From positions 1 to 64,000 of the forward strand of contig NZ_AQGQ01000002.1 of assembly GCF_000388115.1 (NCBI RefSeq): a stretch of DNA of 64,000 nt, given 5' to 3'. The DNA comes from Aeromonas molluscorum 848. Lineage in GTDB: Bacteria > Pseudomonadota > Gammaproteobacteria > Enterobacterales > Aeromonadaceae. Position numbers and translations under genes: made by a program. Below the pieces are notes generated by a model. That model was not told the DNA's origin, ran no database searches, and was given only the letters and a program-made list of their open reading frames with translations. Below are positions 36,519 to 46,550 of the stretch, piece by piece. Within the stretch, counting starts at the first letter, position 1. Each line of letters opens with the position of its first letter.

Positions 36519-38373
36519 CACTGGGCTCCGAGGGCGCAGGAACGGCCTCCTGTTCCATGCCGATGGGGTTGCCTGTGGCGTCGAGTAGCTTGCCATTCTG
36601 GTAGGTGGCCCAGCTCTGCTCCCGTTGCACTACGCCATCCTGGCTGATGCTGAGCTGACCGCTCAGACCCGGCTGTTTCATGGCGCCGACGGCGCGCATC
36701 TGTATCAGATTGGGGCTCAGGCTAACCGCATCATAACCCAGGGCAAACAGGCGCAGCAGGTCACCTTGGGTCTGTGGCCAGAGCAGTTGGGCCTTGCCAC
36801 GCAGCTCGTTGAACTCGCCCAGCATCAACGGCATATCGCCGATGCGCAGACCATTGAGCTCCGAGGCTACCTCGGTAGCGCCACTGTCATAACCGCGGGG
36901 CCCAGTGAAGATAGGGAGACTGCCCATGGGATTGACCGAGATATCCACATAGGGTTTGACCATCCGGGTCTCCAGGTTATTGGCGATCAGATAGACGACA
37001 TCGATGCTGCGCGGCGTCTCATCGGCGAGCTGCATGATCTCGCCCGCCCGGGCAGTGGAGCGACCGCTCAGGGCATTTTTCACCATGCCCGGTACCTCTT
37101 TGCGGGAGGTAAAGGTCGCGACCACGGGTTTATCCTGACTCAGACCGCTCCAGGTCTGCTCGAACGCCTTGATGCTGCCATAGCCAATGCGGCCCTGGGT
37201 GGCTATCAACAGCGGCTTGCGATAACCCTGGCCGAACAGGTAGTTGGCGGCCTGGCTCGCATCAGCGGCGGCGGAGAGGGAGAAGTAGAAGGTGCTGTCA
37301 TTGACTACTGGCTTGTCCAGCTCGTTCAAGGCGAGCACGGGCACGGTCGGATTGAGCTTGAGCAGCTCTTCGACCCTGTCCTTGAGCAAGGGACCGATGA
37401 TCATGTCGGCACCATCCTTGATGGCCTGCTGGTAGAGCTCGCTGACCGATTTGGTCTGGGTGTCGTAGAAGTTCAGGCTGTACTGGCCGTGATGCTCCTT
37501 GTAGGACATCAGCATGCCGTTGCGGATTGCCGAGCCCTGCGACTCCAGATTGCCGGACAGGGGCAGGAACACGGCTATCTGCTGCGGGGCCAAGCCAGTG
37601 GTACTGGCCAGATCGCCAAGACCGGCCGGCATGTCCTGCTGGGCCGGATGATTCGGGAAGTCACGCTTCCAGCCATCCAGCTGGCGAGCAAGCTGGCTCG
37701 GTTGGGCCCCAAACTCGTTGACCAGGGCCGCCAGGCGCAGCCAGCCGGTGGTCACATCGGGTGCCGGAGCTTCTTCCAGTGCTTGCAGGGTCGTGGGGGT
37801 CATGCTCTTGAGCAGGGACCAGATCTGCTGATGATTGGTGGCGATCTCCTCTTTGACCAGATAGGGCTCCAGCAAGATGAGAGACTTGGCGGCACCAAAC
37901 TTGTTGTTGATGTCGAGCTGCAACACTGTGCGTTGGCGATACCAGTCACGCTGGGTATCGGCGTCGAGTTCCACGGCGGGCTTGCCTTCGAGCAAGATCA
38001 GCGCCTGATTGGCATTGCCCTGGGCGAGGAGCACATGAGCCTCAAGCAACTGTGCCTGTGCCTGCTGCTGTGGTGTCTTGGCCTGCTTTTGCAACTGTTG
38101 CAGCAAGGCCTGAGCCGGATTGAGCTGGCCTTGAGCCAGATAGCTGCGCGCAGCCAGGGTTTGCCAGACGAAGGCTTCATCCGGCTTGGCCGGATCCACC
38201 TTGGCCAGATAGGCCTCCGGATTCTGGGTCAGTTTGGCAAAGCCAGAAAGGCCCCCTTCCTGTCCAGAGGGTTGATTGGATTCCGACGCGCAACCCGCCA
38301 GCAGGATAGCTGCGAGTAGGATGCCGAAGAGTCGTGATACACTTAGCTGCTTTGTAACCCGGTTCAAGTTCAT
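36430..38373 (-). CDS. lpoA: outer-membrane lipoprotein LpoA, activator of PBP1a
   Basis: 647 residues from the ATG at 38373. Lipobox ILLAGC, an N-terminal TPR-like helical domain (about 35-250), then a periplasmic-binding-protein-like domain (about 255-600). LpoA crosses the periplasm and stimulates PBP1a. The last 40 residues are acidic and low in complexity, overlapping yraN. Upstream in-frame ATGs at 38400 and 38463 lie over or near the rsmI start and are less likely. Confidence 0.94.
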   Translation of the reverse strand: MNLNRVTKQLSVSRLFGILLAAILLAGCASESNQPSGQEGGLSGFAKLTQNPEAYLAKVDPAKPDEAFVWQTLAARSYLAQGQLNPAQALLQQLQKQAKTPQQQAQAQLLEAHVLLAQGNANQALILLEGKPAVELDADTQRDWYRQRTVLQLDINNKFGAAKSLILLEPYLVKEEIATNHQQIWSLLKSMTPTTLQALEEAPAPDVTTGWLRLAALVNEFGAQPSQLARQLDGWKRDFPNHPAQQDMPAGLGDLASTTGLAPQQIAVFLPLSGNLESQGSAIRNGMLMSYKEHHGQYSLNFYDTQTKSVSELYQQAIKDGADMIIGPLLKDRVEELLKLNPTVPVLALNELDKPVVNDSTFYFSLSAAADASQAANYLFGQGYRKPLLIATQGRIGYGSIKAFEQTWSGLSQDKPVVATFTSRKEVPGMVKNALSGRSTARAGEIMQLADETPRSIDVVYLIANNLETRMVKPYVDISVNPMGSLPIFTGPRGYDSGATEVASELNGLRIGDMPLMLGEFNELRGKAQLLWPQTQGDLLRLFALGYDAVSLSPNLIQMRAVGAMKQPGLSGQLSISQDGVVQREQSWATYQNGKLLDATGNPIGMEQEAVPAPSEPSDEEQTQAPDTALPEPVSDSSDTTASGTAL

Positions 38374-38452
38374 TCCCCGACCAGTGTTGAAGTTACCCAT
38401 AGTGTAAACGGGCCAATATGGCGACACAATTGTCGGGATGCTCGGAGATCCC

Positions 38453-39295
38453 ATGAGTGACATCCCAACCCTCTATATAGTCCCCACTCCCATCGGTAAT
38501 TTGGCAGATATCACCCAGCGTGCCCTCGATACGCTGCGCCGGGTCGATCTGGTGGCGGCCGAGGATACTCGCCACACCGGCATACTGCTCAAACACTACC
38601 AGATATCGGTGAGCAGCTTCCCTTTGCATGATCATAACGAGCAGCAGAAGGCCGAGGTGTTGATAGCGAAAATCAAGGAAGGCAAGAGTGTAGCCCTGGT
38701 ATCGGATGCGGGCACACCGCTGATCAGCGATCCCGGTTATCACCTGGTCACCCGCTGTCGCGAAGCCGGGGTCAAGGTAGTGCCACTGCCGGGTCCCTGT
38801 GCCGCCATCACGGCGCTCAGTGCCGCAGGTCTGCCGACCGATCGGTTTGCCTTTGAAGGTTTCCTGCCAGCCAAGAGCAAGGGCCGCGATGACAGGTTGC
38901 AGGCCGTGATTGAGGATACCCGCACCCTGGTGTTCTACGAATCACCCCGCCGGGTTCAGGACACAGTGGAAGCGATTGCTCGCATCCTCGGGGAACGCCA
39001 GGTTGTGGTGTGCCGCGAGTTGACCAAGACCTTTGAGTCCATTCACGGTCTGCCTGCCTCCGAAATGCTGGTCTGGCTGGGCGAGGATGAAAACCGTTGC
39101 CGCGGTGAAATCGTGCTGGTGGTGGCCGGGGCGAGCAAGACGGAAGAGGATTTGCCCGCCGAGGCGATCCGTACCCTGGGTCTGTTGGTGGCCGAGTTGC
39201 CGCTCAAGAAGGCGGCCGCGCTGACAGCCGAGATCCATGGGGTGAAGAAGAACGCACTTTACAAGTACGGACTGGATCACCACCAGAAAGAATAA
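38453..39295 (+). CDS. rsmI: 16S rRNA 2'-O-methyltransferase RsmI
   Basis: 280 residues. Methylates the ribose of C1402 in 16S rRNA. The tetrapyrrole-methylase-like fold shows [21 protein letters not shown] and [13 protein letters not shown]. An ATG at 38438 is in frame, but GGAG lies six to seven bases before the ATG at 38453. Divergent from lpoA, as in E. coli. Confidence 0.96.
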   Translation: MSDIPTLYIVPTPIGNLADITQRALDTLRRVDLVAAEDTRHTGILLKHYQISVSSFPLHDHNEQQKAEVLIAKIKEGKSVALVSDAGTPLISDPGYHLVTRCREAGVKVVPLPGPCAAITALSAAGLPTDRFAFEGFLPAKSKGRDDRLQAVIEDTRTLVFYESPRRVQDTVEAIARILGERQVVVCRELTKTFESIHGLPASEMLVWLGEDENRCRGEIVLVVAGASKTEEDLPAEAIRTLGLLVAELPLKKAAALTAEIHGVKKNALYKYGLDHHQKE

Positions 39296-39465
39296 ATAGC
39301 ATCGTCGGTTCGGGTCACAGGGTCATCCTCACCATGAGGGGCTATGACGAAGGTCGCATCTACCAACCTGACCTGGCAGCCCATCGATGGGGGCGGCTTG
39401 ATGGCAGTATTACTCTAGAATGGGTCACCATATCGTGAATAAATGCCACAATCGGCAATTGCCGG

Positions 39466-39495
39466 TTTACCCCGGGCTGCGGACAGGGCTATAAT
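39466..39495 (+). promoter_or_regulatory. rnpB promoter
   Basis: Perfect TATAAT at 39490-39495 with TTTACC 18 bases upstream. The start would fall at the 5' end of the RNase P RNA. The stretch from rsmI to here (about 170 bases) holds no gene that I can see. Confidence 0.75.
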
Positions 39496-39503
39496 CCGCG
39501 CCC

Positions 39504-39890
<387 letters not shown>

Positions 39891-39897
39891 AATTTCA

Positions 39898-39928
39898 GAA
39901 AGCCCTGTGTATATGCACAGGGCTTTTT
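39898..39928 (+). terminator. rnpB terminator
   Basis: Stem AGCCCTGTG / CACAGGGCT with a six-base loop, then TTTT. Confidence 0.9.
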
Positions 39929-39930
39929 AT

Positions 39931-40161
39931 TTTATCTACCTCATAAGAATAATGGCGTGAGGTAAATTGCTAATCTGCTTGCGAGATAACATGGCCTTTC
40001 TATAAGCAAACGGGGTTGCTGGCAAGACAGCAAGCTTGATCTCGGGTTGTATGGAATTATTCTGCTTATTTTTCCAGCAAATAACTTGTGGAAAATCAAC
40101 TCACTTAATCTGCCCTCGCCAAACACTGCGTCAATATGTTCCCCGCCGCAAGGATCCTTGC
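39931..40161. other. non-coding gap before the dcw cluster
   Basis: From the rnpB terminator to the mra promoter. It is moderately AT-rich. I see no reading frame with family similarity, RNA gene or clear repeat in it; a GCTGGCAAGACAGC imperfect hairpin lies near 40018-40031. Confidence 0.4.
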
Positions 40162-40190
40162 TTGAAAAGCACTTTACTCGTCCTTAAACT
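40162..40190 (+). promoter_or_regulatory. candidate dcw cluster promoter (Pmra)
   Basis: TTGAAA, 17-base spacer, TAAACT. The start point would be near 40197, at the edge of the MraZ repeat boxes, which fits autorepression by MraZ. Confidence 0.6.
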
Positions 40191-40195
40191 TCACA

Positions 40196-40230
40196 GTGGA
40201 GAAAAGTGGATCAAAGTGGTTTTTCTGGGC
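40196..40230 (+). promoter_or_regulatory. MraZ operator: 10-bp spaced direct repeats
   Basis: GTGGA-N5-GTGGA-N5-GTGGT-N5-TGGGC. MraZ of E. coli binds TGGGN repeats at 10-bp spacing just upstream of its gene; here the boxes read TGGA/TGGT but keep number and spacing. Confidence 0.65.
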
Positions 40231-40265
40231 AGAGACCCACCATTTATTCATTGGGGATGGCTAAT

Positions 40266-40723
40266 TTGTTGCGTGGTGCTCACGCCATCAGCCTGGATGT
40301 CAAAGGGCGACTGGCGATTCCGACCAAATACCGTGATTGGCTGCGCGACGAATGCGACGGCCAGCTGGTCTGTACCATCGATATTGCCCACCCCTGCCTG
40401 CTGCTCTACCCCCTGCACGAATGGGAGGAGATAGAGCGCAAGCTGAAGACACTCTCCAGCATGGATCCGGCACAGCGCCGTCTGCAGCGTTTATTGCTTG
40501 GCCATGCGACCGAATGTGAACTGGACGGCAATGGCCGTCTTTTGCTCTCCCAGCCACTGCGCAGTCATGCCGGGCTGGATAAAAAATCATGCTGGTGGGT
40601 CAGCTCAACAAGTTTGAGTTGTGGGACGAATCCCGCTGGCAACATCAGATAGATACCGATATCGCGAGCCTGCCCGAGGATGACTGGGCAGGTTCGGATC
40701 GTTTACAGGATTTCTCGCTATAA
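40266..40723 (+). CDS. mraZ: transcriptional regulator MraZ (frameshifted in this sequence)
   Basis: Two swapped-hairpin AbrB-like domains; represses the dcw operon. The first frame runs to HAGLDKK and the rest, [20 protein letters not shown] to DRLQDFSL, is one frame over. The change is at the A6 run 40581-40586; seven As would give DKKIMLVGQ and a normal length of about 152 residues. Start: the TTG at 40266 gives [10 protein letters not shown] with GGGGA eight bases upstream; an ATG at 40257 adds three residues. Stop TAA at 40721, immediately before rsmH. Confidence 0.9.
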
Positions 40724-41662
40724 ATGAGCCAAGCCGCTGAACACATCACAGTGCTGTTGCACGAAGCCGTCGAAGGTCTGGCCATCCAGCCGGACGGCAT
40801 CTACGTCGACGGCACCTTTGGCCGTGGCGGTCATTCCCGTCTCATCTTGGAAAAGCTCGGCCCCCATGGCCGCTTGATTGCCATCGACCGCGATCCTCAG
40901 GCCATTGCCGAAGCCGCCAAGATCCAGGACACCCGCTTCGAGATAGTCCATGGCCCCTTCTCCGGTATCACCGACTATCTCAACGAGCGCGGTCTGCTCG
41001 GCAAGGTCAACGGCTTCCTGCTGGATCTGGGAGTCTCTTCCCCCCAGCTTGACGATGCAGAGCGGGGCTTTAGTTTCATGAAAGACGGCCCCCTCGACAT
41101 GCGCATGGACCCCACCTCGGGGCAGAGCGCTGCGCAGTGGCTGGCCAAGGCGGATGTCGATGACATCGCCTGGGTATTGAAGACCTTCGGTGAAGAGCGT
41201 TTCGCCAAGAAGATAGCCCGCGCCATAGTGCACGATCGCGCCACCGAACCCTATGTGCGCACCCGCCCACTGGCGGAGATGATTGCTAGGGTCAACCCGA
41301 GCAAAGAGAAGGGCAAGCACGCCGCCACCCGCAGTTTCCAGGCGATCCGCATCTATATCAACAGTGAGTTGGATGAGATAGAGACGGCCCTCGATGGTGC
41401 CTTGCAGGCGCTGGCCCCGGAAGGCCGTCTGTCGGTCATCAGTTTCCACTCGCTAGAAGATCGCCTCGTGAAGCACTTCATCCGCAAACATGAGAAGGGT
41501 CCGGAAGTTCCCCGTGGCATCCCCCTGACCGAGTCCCAACTGGCCGGTGGTCGCAAGTTGAAGTCGGTTGGCAAGGCACTCAAGCCGTCTGACCATGAAG
41601 TCAGCGAAAACAGCCGTTCACGCAGCTCTGTGCTGCGGGTTGCCCAGCGGCTGGCGGATTAA
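40724..41662 (+). CDS. rsmH: 16S rRNA (cytosine-1402-N4)-methyltransferase RsmH
   Basis: 312 residues. SAM site [13 protein letters not shown], catalytic region [20 protein letters not shown] and [13 protein letters not shown]. Acts on the same nucleotide as RsmI, which also lies in this window. The ATG directly follows the mraZ stop; ftsL starts three bases after its end. Confidence 0.97.
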   Translation: MSQAAEHITVLLHEAVEGLAIQPDGIYVDGTFGRGGHSRLILEKLGPHGRLIAIDRDPQAIAEAAKIQDTRFEIVHGPFSGITDYLNERGLLGKVNGFLLDLGVSSPQLDDAERGFSFMKDGPLDMRMDPTSGQSAAQWLAKADVDDIAWVLKTFGEERFAKKIARAIVHDRATEPYVRTRPLAEMIARVNPSKEKGKHAATRSFQAIRIYINSELDEIETALDGALQALAPEGRLSVISFHSLEDRLVKHFIRKHEKGPEVPRGIPLTESQLAGGRKLKSVGKALKPSDHEVSENSRSRSSVLRVAQRLAD

Positions 41663-41665
41663 ATC

Positions 41666-41980
41666 ATGAGCGAGCCCCGCGTTCACCTCGGCAAGGAGAT
41701 AGTCCAGGACCTCTGGCGTCACAAGTTGCAGATAGCGTTGGCGGTTGCCGTGCTGCTGACCTCCTTTGCGGTGATCCTGGTGACCAACATGACTCGGGTC
41801 ATGACGTCGACCCAGAACGATCTCATGGCCGAGGAAGACAGGCTCAATATCGAATGGCGTCACCTGTTGCTGGAGCAGGGCACCCTGGCCGAGCACTCCC
41901 GCGTGGCGGCTCTGGCCATGGACAAGTTACAGATGGCTCGCCCATTGGTGACCACTGAGAAGGTAATTAACCAACCATGA
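41666..41980 (+). CDS. ftsL: cell division protein FtsL
   Basis: 104 residues: short cytoplasmic part, one membrane helix (ALAVAVLLTSFAVILVTNM), then a periplasmic coiled coil. FtsL joins FtsB and FtsQ to activate FtsWI. Poorly conserved in sequence; the call rests on topology, length and its place between rsmH and ftsI, which it overlaps by ATGA. Confidence 0.92.
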   Translation: MSEPRVHLGKEIVQDLWRHKLQIALAVAVLLTSFAVILVTNMTRVMTSTQNDLMAEEDRLNIEWRHLLLEQGTLAEHSRVAALAMDKLQMARPLVTTEKVINQP

Positions 41981-43722
41981 AACGCAAGACGCCAGCCAAG
42001 GCGCAGGCCAAAGCCCCGTCACTCTATCCGTGGCGTTTTCGCACCCTGGTGTTCTTCATCGGGATCGCGTTTGTCGGGCTGATCTTGCGTCTGGCCTGGA
42101 TCCAGGTGATTAACCCGGACCGGCTGCGTCAGGAGGGAGACATGCGCTCCCTGCGCACCACCTCCACCCAGGCGGTGCGCGGCATGATCACGGATCGCAA
42201 CGGCGAGCAGCTCGCAGTGTCCGTGCCGGTTGAGGCAGTCTGGGCCGATCCCAAGACGGTATACGAATCCGGCTCCATCCATAACGAACGGGCCTGGCTG
42301 GCACTCTCCGCCGTGCTGAAGGTCGACATCGATGTGCTCAAGCGCCGTATCTCCAATCCCAAGAAGCGTTTTGTTTACTTGCAGCGTCAGGTGACACCCG
42401 CGGTGGCCGAGTACATCAAGGGTCTCAAGCTGGGAGGCGTCTTCCTGCGTCCCGAATCCCGCCGTTTCTATCCCACAGGAGAGATCAGCTCTCATCTGGT
42501 TGGGGTGACCAACATTGACGGTCACGGCATCGAAGGCATAGAGCGTAGTTACGACCAGTGGCTGACGGCAACCGCAGGCGAGCAGCGGGTACGCAAGGAT
42601 CGTCAGGGCCGGGTCATCGAGCGGCTCGGTGTGGTCAAGGAGGGCAAGAATGCCAACAACCTGACCCTGAGCATCGATCAGCGGGTGCAGGCGCTGGCAT
42701 ACCGCGCCCTCAAGCGTGCCACTGACGAGAACAAGGCTACATCTGGATCTTTGGTCATGCTGGACGTCAAGACCGGCGAGGTGCTGGCCATGGTCAACAC
42801 GCCCTCCTACAACCCGAACAACCGCGGTCAGTATCAAAGCTTCCGGGTGCGCAACCGAGTCGTGACCGATACCTATGAACCGGGCTCCACCATCAAGCCG
42901 CTGATCCTGCTCAGCGCCCTGCAGGCCGGTGTGACGAGCTGGAAGGATCACATCCAGGGTGGCCCGCTCTACATTGGCGCCAAGCAGATCCGAGATGTCA
43001 GCATCCACAGCGCCAACAACCTGTTCGACATACTGCGTTACTCCTCCAACATCGGCATGTCGCGCATCGCCCTGCGCATGCCGGCTCAGGAGATGATCAA
43101 TACCCTCAGCCTGTTCGGCCTTGGCAATGACACCGGCAGTGGCCTGATCGGGGAGAGTCTGGGGATGTTGCCCCAGCGCCGGCGCTGGTCCGATATCGAG
43201 CGTGCCACCCTGTCGTTCGGTTATGGCCTGCGGGTGACGCCGCTACAACTGGCTTCCGCTTACGCCACCCTGGCCAATCAGGGCAAACGGGTGCCCATCT
43301 CCACCATCAAGCTGGACAAGGCACCCAGGGGAGAGCAGGTCATCGATCACAACAACGCCAAGGCCATGATGCAGGCGCTTGAGTTCGTGGTCGACAATGC
43401 CATCCCCAAGGCCAAGGTGCCCGGCTACCGCATCGGCGGCAAGAGTGGTACCGCCAAGGTGGCGGTCGCCGGTGGCTATGGCAAGGACTACATGGGCTGG
43501 TTCGCTGGCTTCGCGCCGGCCAGCGATCCCCGCTTCGTTATGGTGGTGGTGATCAACGAGCCCAAGGGTAGCGCCTATTACGGCGGCGCCGTCGCGACAC
43601 CGCCCTTCGCCGAAGCCATGGGCGGCGTACTGCAGCTCTACAACATTCGTCCCGATGCGGTGCCCAATGCGCCGCCCCCTTCGCTCGCCCAGATGGAGGC
43701 CGCCGTTGTCCCTCACACTTGA
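41977..43722 (+). CDS. ftsI: septal transpeptidase FtsI (PBP3)
   Basis: 581 residues. One membrane helix (LVFFIGIAFVGLILRLAWI), a pedestal domain, then the transpeptidase with SxxK in PGSTIKP, SSN in YSSNIGMS and KSG in GGKSGTAK. It cross-links septal peptidoglycan with FtsW. Its last 17 bases overlap the TTG start of murE, whose ribosome site lies inside ftsI. Confidence 0.97.
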   Translation: MKRKTPAKAQAKAPSLYPWRFRTLVFFIGIAFVGLILRLAWIQVINPDRLRQEGDMRSLRTTSTQAVRGMITDRNGEQLAVSVPVEAVWADPKTVYESGSIHNERAWLALSAVLKVDIDVLKRRISNPKKRFVYLQRQVTPAVAEYIKGLKLGGVFLRPESRRFYPTGEISSHLVGVTNIDGHGIEGIERSYDQWLTATAGEQRVRKDRQGRVIERLGVVKEGKNANNLTLSIDQRVQALAYRALKRATDENKATSGSLVMLDVKTGEVLAMVNTPSYNPNNRGQYQSFRVRNRVVTDTYEPGSTIKPLILLSALQAGVTSWKDHIQGGPLYIGAKQIRDVSIHSANNLFDILRYSSNIGMSRIALRMPAQEMINTLSLFGLGNDTGSGLIGESLGMLPQRRRWSDIERATLSFGYGLRVTPLQLASAYATLANQGKRVPISTIKLDKAPRGEQVIDHNNAKAMMQALEFVVDNAIPKAKVPGYRIGGKSGTAKVAVAGGYGKDYMGWFAGFAPASDPRFVMVVVINEPKGSAYYGGAVATPPFAEAMGGVLQLYNIRPDAVPNAPPPSLAQMEAAVVPHT

Positions 43723-45198
43723 TGCACTTGTGCGCCCCCTTGGCATTGCAGCCCAGGCGCTCCCTCTGACCGACATGCAACTCGATAGCCGACGGGCGGG
43801 CCCGGCTGTCTGTTCGTGGCGCTCAAGGGTCATCAGGTCGACGGCAGGCAGTTTATCGAGAAGGCGGTTGCCCAGGGGGCGAGCGCCGTGCTGTTTGAGG
43901 AGGATGGGGAGTTCACACCGCCTGCGCTGAATGTGCCGTGCATCGGTATTCGCGATCTGCCCGCCAGGCTATCGGGTCTGGCCGGGCATTTCTTCGGCGA
44001 GCCGGCGGCGGTGCTGGATTTGATCGGCATCACTGGCACCAATGGCAAGAGCACCACCGCCCTGCTGGTCGCCAACTGGCATAGCCTGTTGGCCAGCGAT
44101 CGGGGCGGCAAGGCCGCCGTCATGGGCACCATAGGCAATGGTCTGTTTGGTGAGCTGATTGAAGCTGCCAACACCACCGGTAGCGCCCTCGAGGTGCAGG
44201 CCAATCTGGCGGCCTTGCGGGATAAAGGCGCCAGTCTGGTTGCCATGGAGGTCTCCAGCCACGGTCTGGTTCAGCACAGGGTCGCCGACCTGCATTTTGC
44301 CGCCACTGTTTTCACTAATCTGAGTCGGGATCACCTCGATTATCACGGCACCATGGCCGCCTATGGCGAGGCCAAGGCGCTGCTGCTCAAGCAGGTCGAC
44401 GCAGCGAATGCCGTTATCAATCATGATGACCCGCTCGGGTGCGAATGGTTGAACCTGTATCCCCAGGCGGTGGCCTTCGGCACCAATGGCCCGATTGAAA
44501 ACCATCCTGGGCGACAGTTGACGGCGCAGGATCCCCAATTTCATCAGCAGGGATTCAGTTCTGCCATTAACTCCAGCTGGGGGAATGGTGTATTATCCGC
44601 ACCCTTGCTCGGCCGCTTCAACGTCAGCAATGTGCTGGCCGCCATGGGGGTCATGCTGGTGCTCGGCCATGAGCTCGAGCAGCTGCTGGCGACCGCTCCC
44701 CGCTTGCAGGGAGTCACGGGGCGCATGGAGTGCTTCGGTGGTGGTCAGGTGCCGCTTGCTGTGGTCGATTATGCCCATACCCCGGATGCGCTGGAGAAGG
44801 CATTGCAGGCCCTGCGGGTGCACTGCGAGGGTCGTCTGTGGTGCATCGTCGGTTGCGGCGGTGACAGAGACAGCGGCAAGCGTCCCATGATGGCTGCCAT
44901 GGCAGAGCAACATGCGGATTGCGTGATCCTGACCGATGACAATCCCCGTACCGAATCGCCGGCCCGCATCATGGCTGACATGGTGGCGGGTCTTGCCGAT
45001 CCTGACGCCGTGACCATAGAGCACGACAGGGTCAAGGCCATCGAATTCGCGTTGGCGCAGGCGAGCAAAGAGGACATCATCCTGGTGGCCGGTAAGGGGC
45101 ACGAGGATTATCAGATCATTGGTACCGACAAGCGGCACTACAGCGATCGGGAGACCGTCGCGGCCGCCTTGCACACTTTATTGGAGTCATTCACATGA
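43706..45198 (+). CDS. murE: UDP-MurNAc-tripeptide synthetase MurE (frameshifted in this sequence)
   Basis: Adds meso-diaminopimelate; the DNPR motif (TDDNPRTESP) marks DAP specificity and GTNGKSTT is the ATP loop. The N-terminal part SLTLDALVRPLGIAAQALPL to DSRRAGP is read from TTG 43706, with GGAGG six bases upstream. From CLFVALKGHQVDGRQ on, the frame changes. One G is missing at the GG 43804-43805; GGG would give DSRRAGPGCLFVALKG and a protein of about 497 residues. murE is essential, so this is most likely a sequence error. It overlaps murF by ATGA. Confidence 0.93.
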
Positions 45199-46550
45199 TG
45201 ACCCTCAGGCTTGCCGAACTGGCGCAGGCACTCGATGCCCGGTTACTGGGTGAGGACGCAGAGATCACCGCGATCAGCACGGATACCCGTACCCTGGGTC
45301 CGGGCGCACTTTTCGTTGCCTTGCGCGGTGAGCGTTTCGACGCCCATGATTTTTGTGAGCAAGCCATGGCGGCAGGCGCCAGCGCCTTGCTGGTTGAGCG
45401 CGAGCTGCCCTTGGCCATTCCCCAGTTGATAGTGACGAACAGCCTCAAGGGGTTGGGTCTGCTCGGTCGACTGGTGCGCGAGCGCGTCAATCCCAAGGTG
45501 CTGGCCATCACCGGCAGTTGCGGCAAGACCACGGTGAAAGAGATGGCGACCGCCATACTGCGCCATGAAGGCGAGGTGCTGGCCACCGCTGGCAACTTCA
45601 ACAACGAAGTGGGCGTACCGCTCACCCTGCTGCGCCTCGAGGCGCAGCACCAGTTTGCGGTGATGGAGCTGGGTGCCAACCACCCGGGGGAGATCGCCTG
45701 GACCACCTCCCTGGCCCGGCCCGATGCCGCCATCATCAACAACGTGGCGGCGGCTCATCTAGAAGGTTTTGGCTCCCTGGAAGGGGTGTTCCATGCCAAG
45801 AGCGAGATTTTCCAGGGCCTGGGCGAGGGTGGCACCGCCATCGTCAATGCCGACAACGAGTTCTGGCCCCAGTGGCGGGAACGGGGCATTCGGTGCGCCT
45901 TCTCCCTCGAAGATCAGAGCCAGCCCTTCCATGCCCGTGACATAGCGCTCAACGGGCAAGGCTGCGCCGAATTCGTGATGGTGACCCCGCAGGGAGAGTT
46001 GACCCTGACCCTGGCCATTCCCGGTCGCCACAACGTGGCCAATGCCCTGGCCGCCGCCGCGGGCTGCCTGGCACTGGGGGCGTCGCTTGCCTCGGTCAAG
46101 GCGGGGCTGGGGCAGATGGCGCCGGTCAAGGGCCGCTTCTGCGTGCGGCGCTGGGGTGAACTGACCCTGATTGATGACACTTACAACGCCAGTGTGGAGT
46201 CCGTACTGGCCGGCATCGATGCCCTGACCGCCATGGGTGGCTACAAGGTGCTGGTGTTTGGTGACATGAAAGAGTTGGGTGAGGAGTCTGCCGCGCAACA
46301 TGCCCGGGTTGGACGCCACGCCCGCGAACGCGGCCTCGACGCCGTGCTGACAGTGGGTGAACAGAGCCGCCACACCGCGGATGCCGCGGGCGGCCGACAT
46401 TTTGACAACAAGGCGTCCTTGTATGACGCGCTGGCACAGATGATAAACACAGAGCAAACCATCTCGATTCTGGTGAAAGGGGCGCGCGGTTCGCGCATGG
46501 AAGAGATAGTCAACATGGTCGCCGACCATCAGGAGCAAGCCTCATGCTAG
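45195..46550 (+). CDS. murF: UDP-MurNAc-pentapeptide synthetase MurF
   Basis: 451 residues. Adds D-Ala-D-Ala to the UDP-MurNAc tripeptide, the last cytosolic ligase step. ATP loop [24 protein letters not shown] and TYNASVESV are typical. Two ATGs (45195, 45198) are possible; the first overlaps the murE stop. The last seven bases overlap mraY. D-Ala-D-Ala must come from a ligase encoded elsewhere, since ddl is absent here. Confidence 0.97.
   Translation: MMTLRLAELAQALDARLLGEDAEITAISTDTRTLGPGALFVALRGERFDAHDFCEQAMAAGASALLVERELPLAIPQLIVTNSLKGLGLLGRLVRERVNPKVLAITGSCGKTTVKEMATAILRHEGEVLATAGNFNNEVGVPLTLLRLEAQHQFAVMELGANHPGEIAWTTSLARPDAAIINNVAAAHLEGFGSLEGVFHAKSEIFQGLGEGGTAIVNADNEFWPQWRERGIRCAFSLEDQSQPFHARDIALNGQGCAEFVMVTPQGELTLTLAIPGRHNVANALAAAAGCLALGASLASVKAGLGQMAPVKGRFCVRRWGELTLIDDTYNASVESVLAGIDALTAMGGYKVLVFGDMKELGEESAAQHARVGRHARERGLDAVLTVGEQSRHTADAAGGRHFDNKASLYDALAQMINTEQTISILVKGARGSRMEEIVNMVADHQEQASC

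Noticed and set aside
36625-38319. 564-residue open frame antisense to lpoA
   Set aside because: Shadow frame; lpoA has lipobox and family blocks on the minus strand.
43816-45198. murE starting at GTG 43816
   Set aside because: It drops the N-terminal residues that are clearly encoded in the other frame from TTG 43706 with a good ribosome site.
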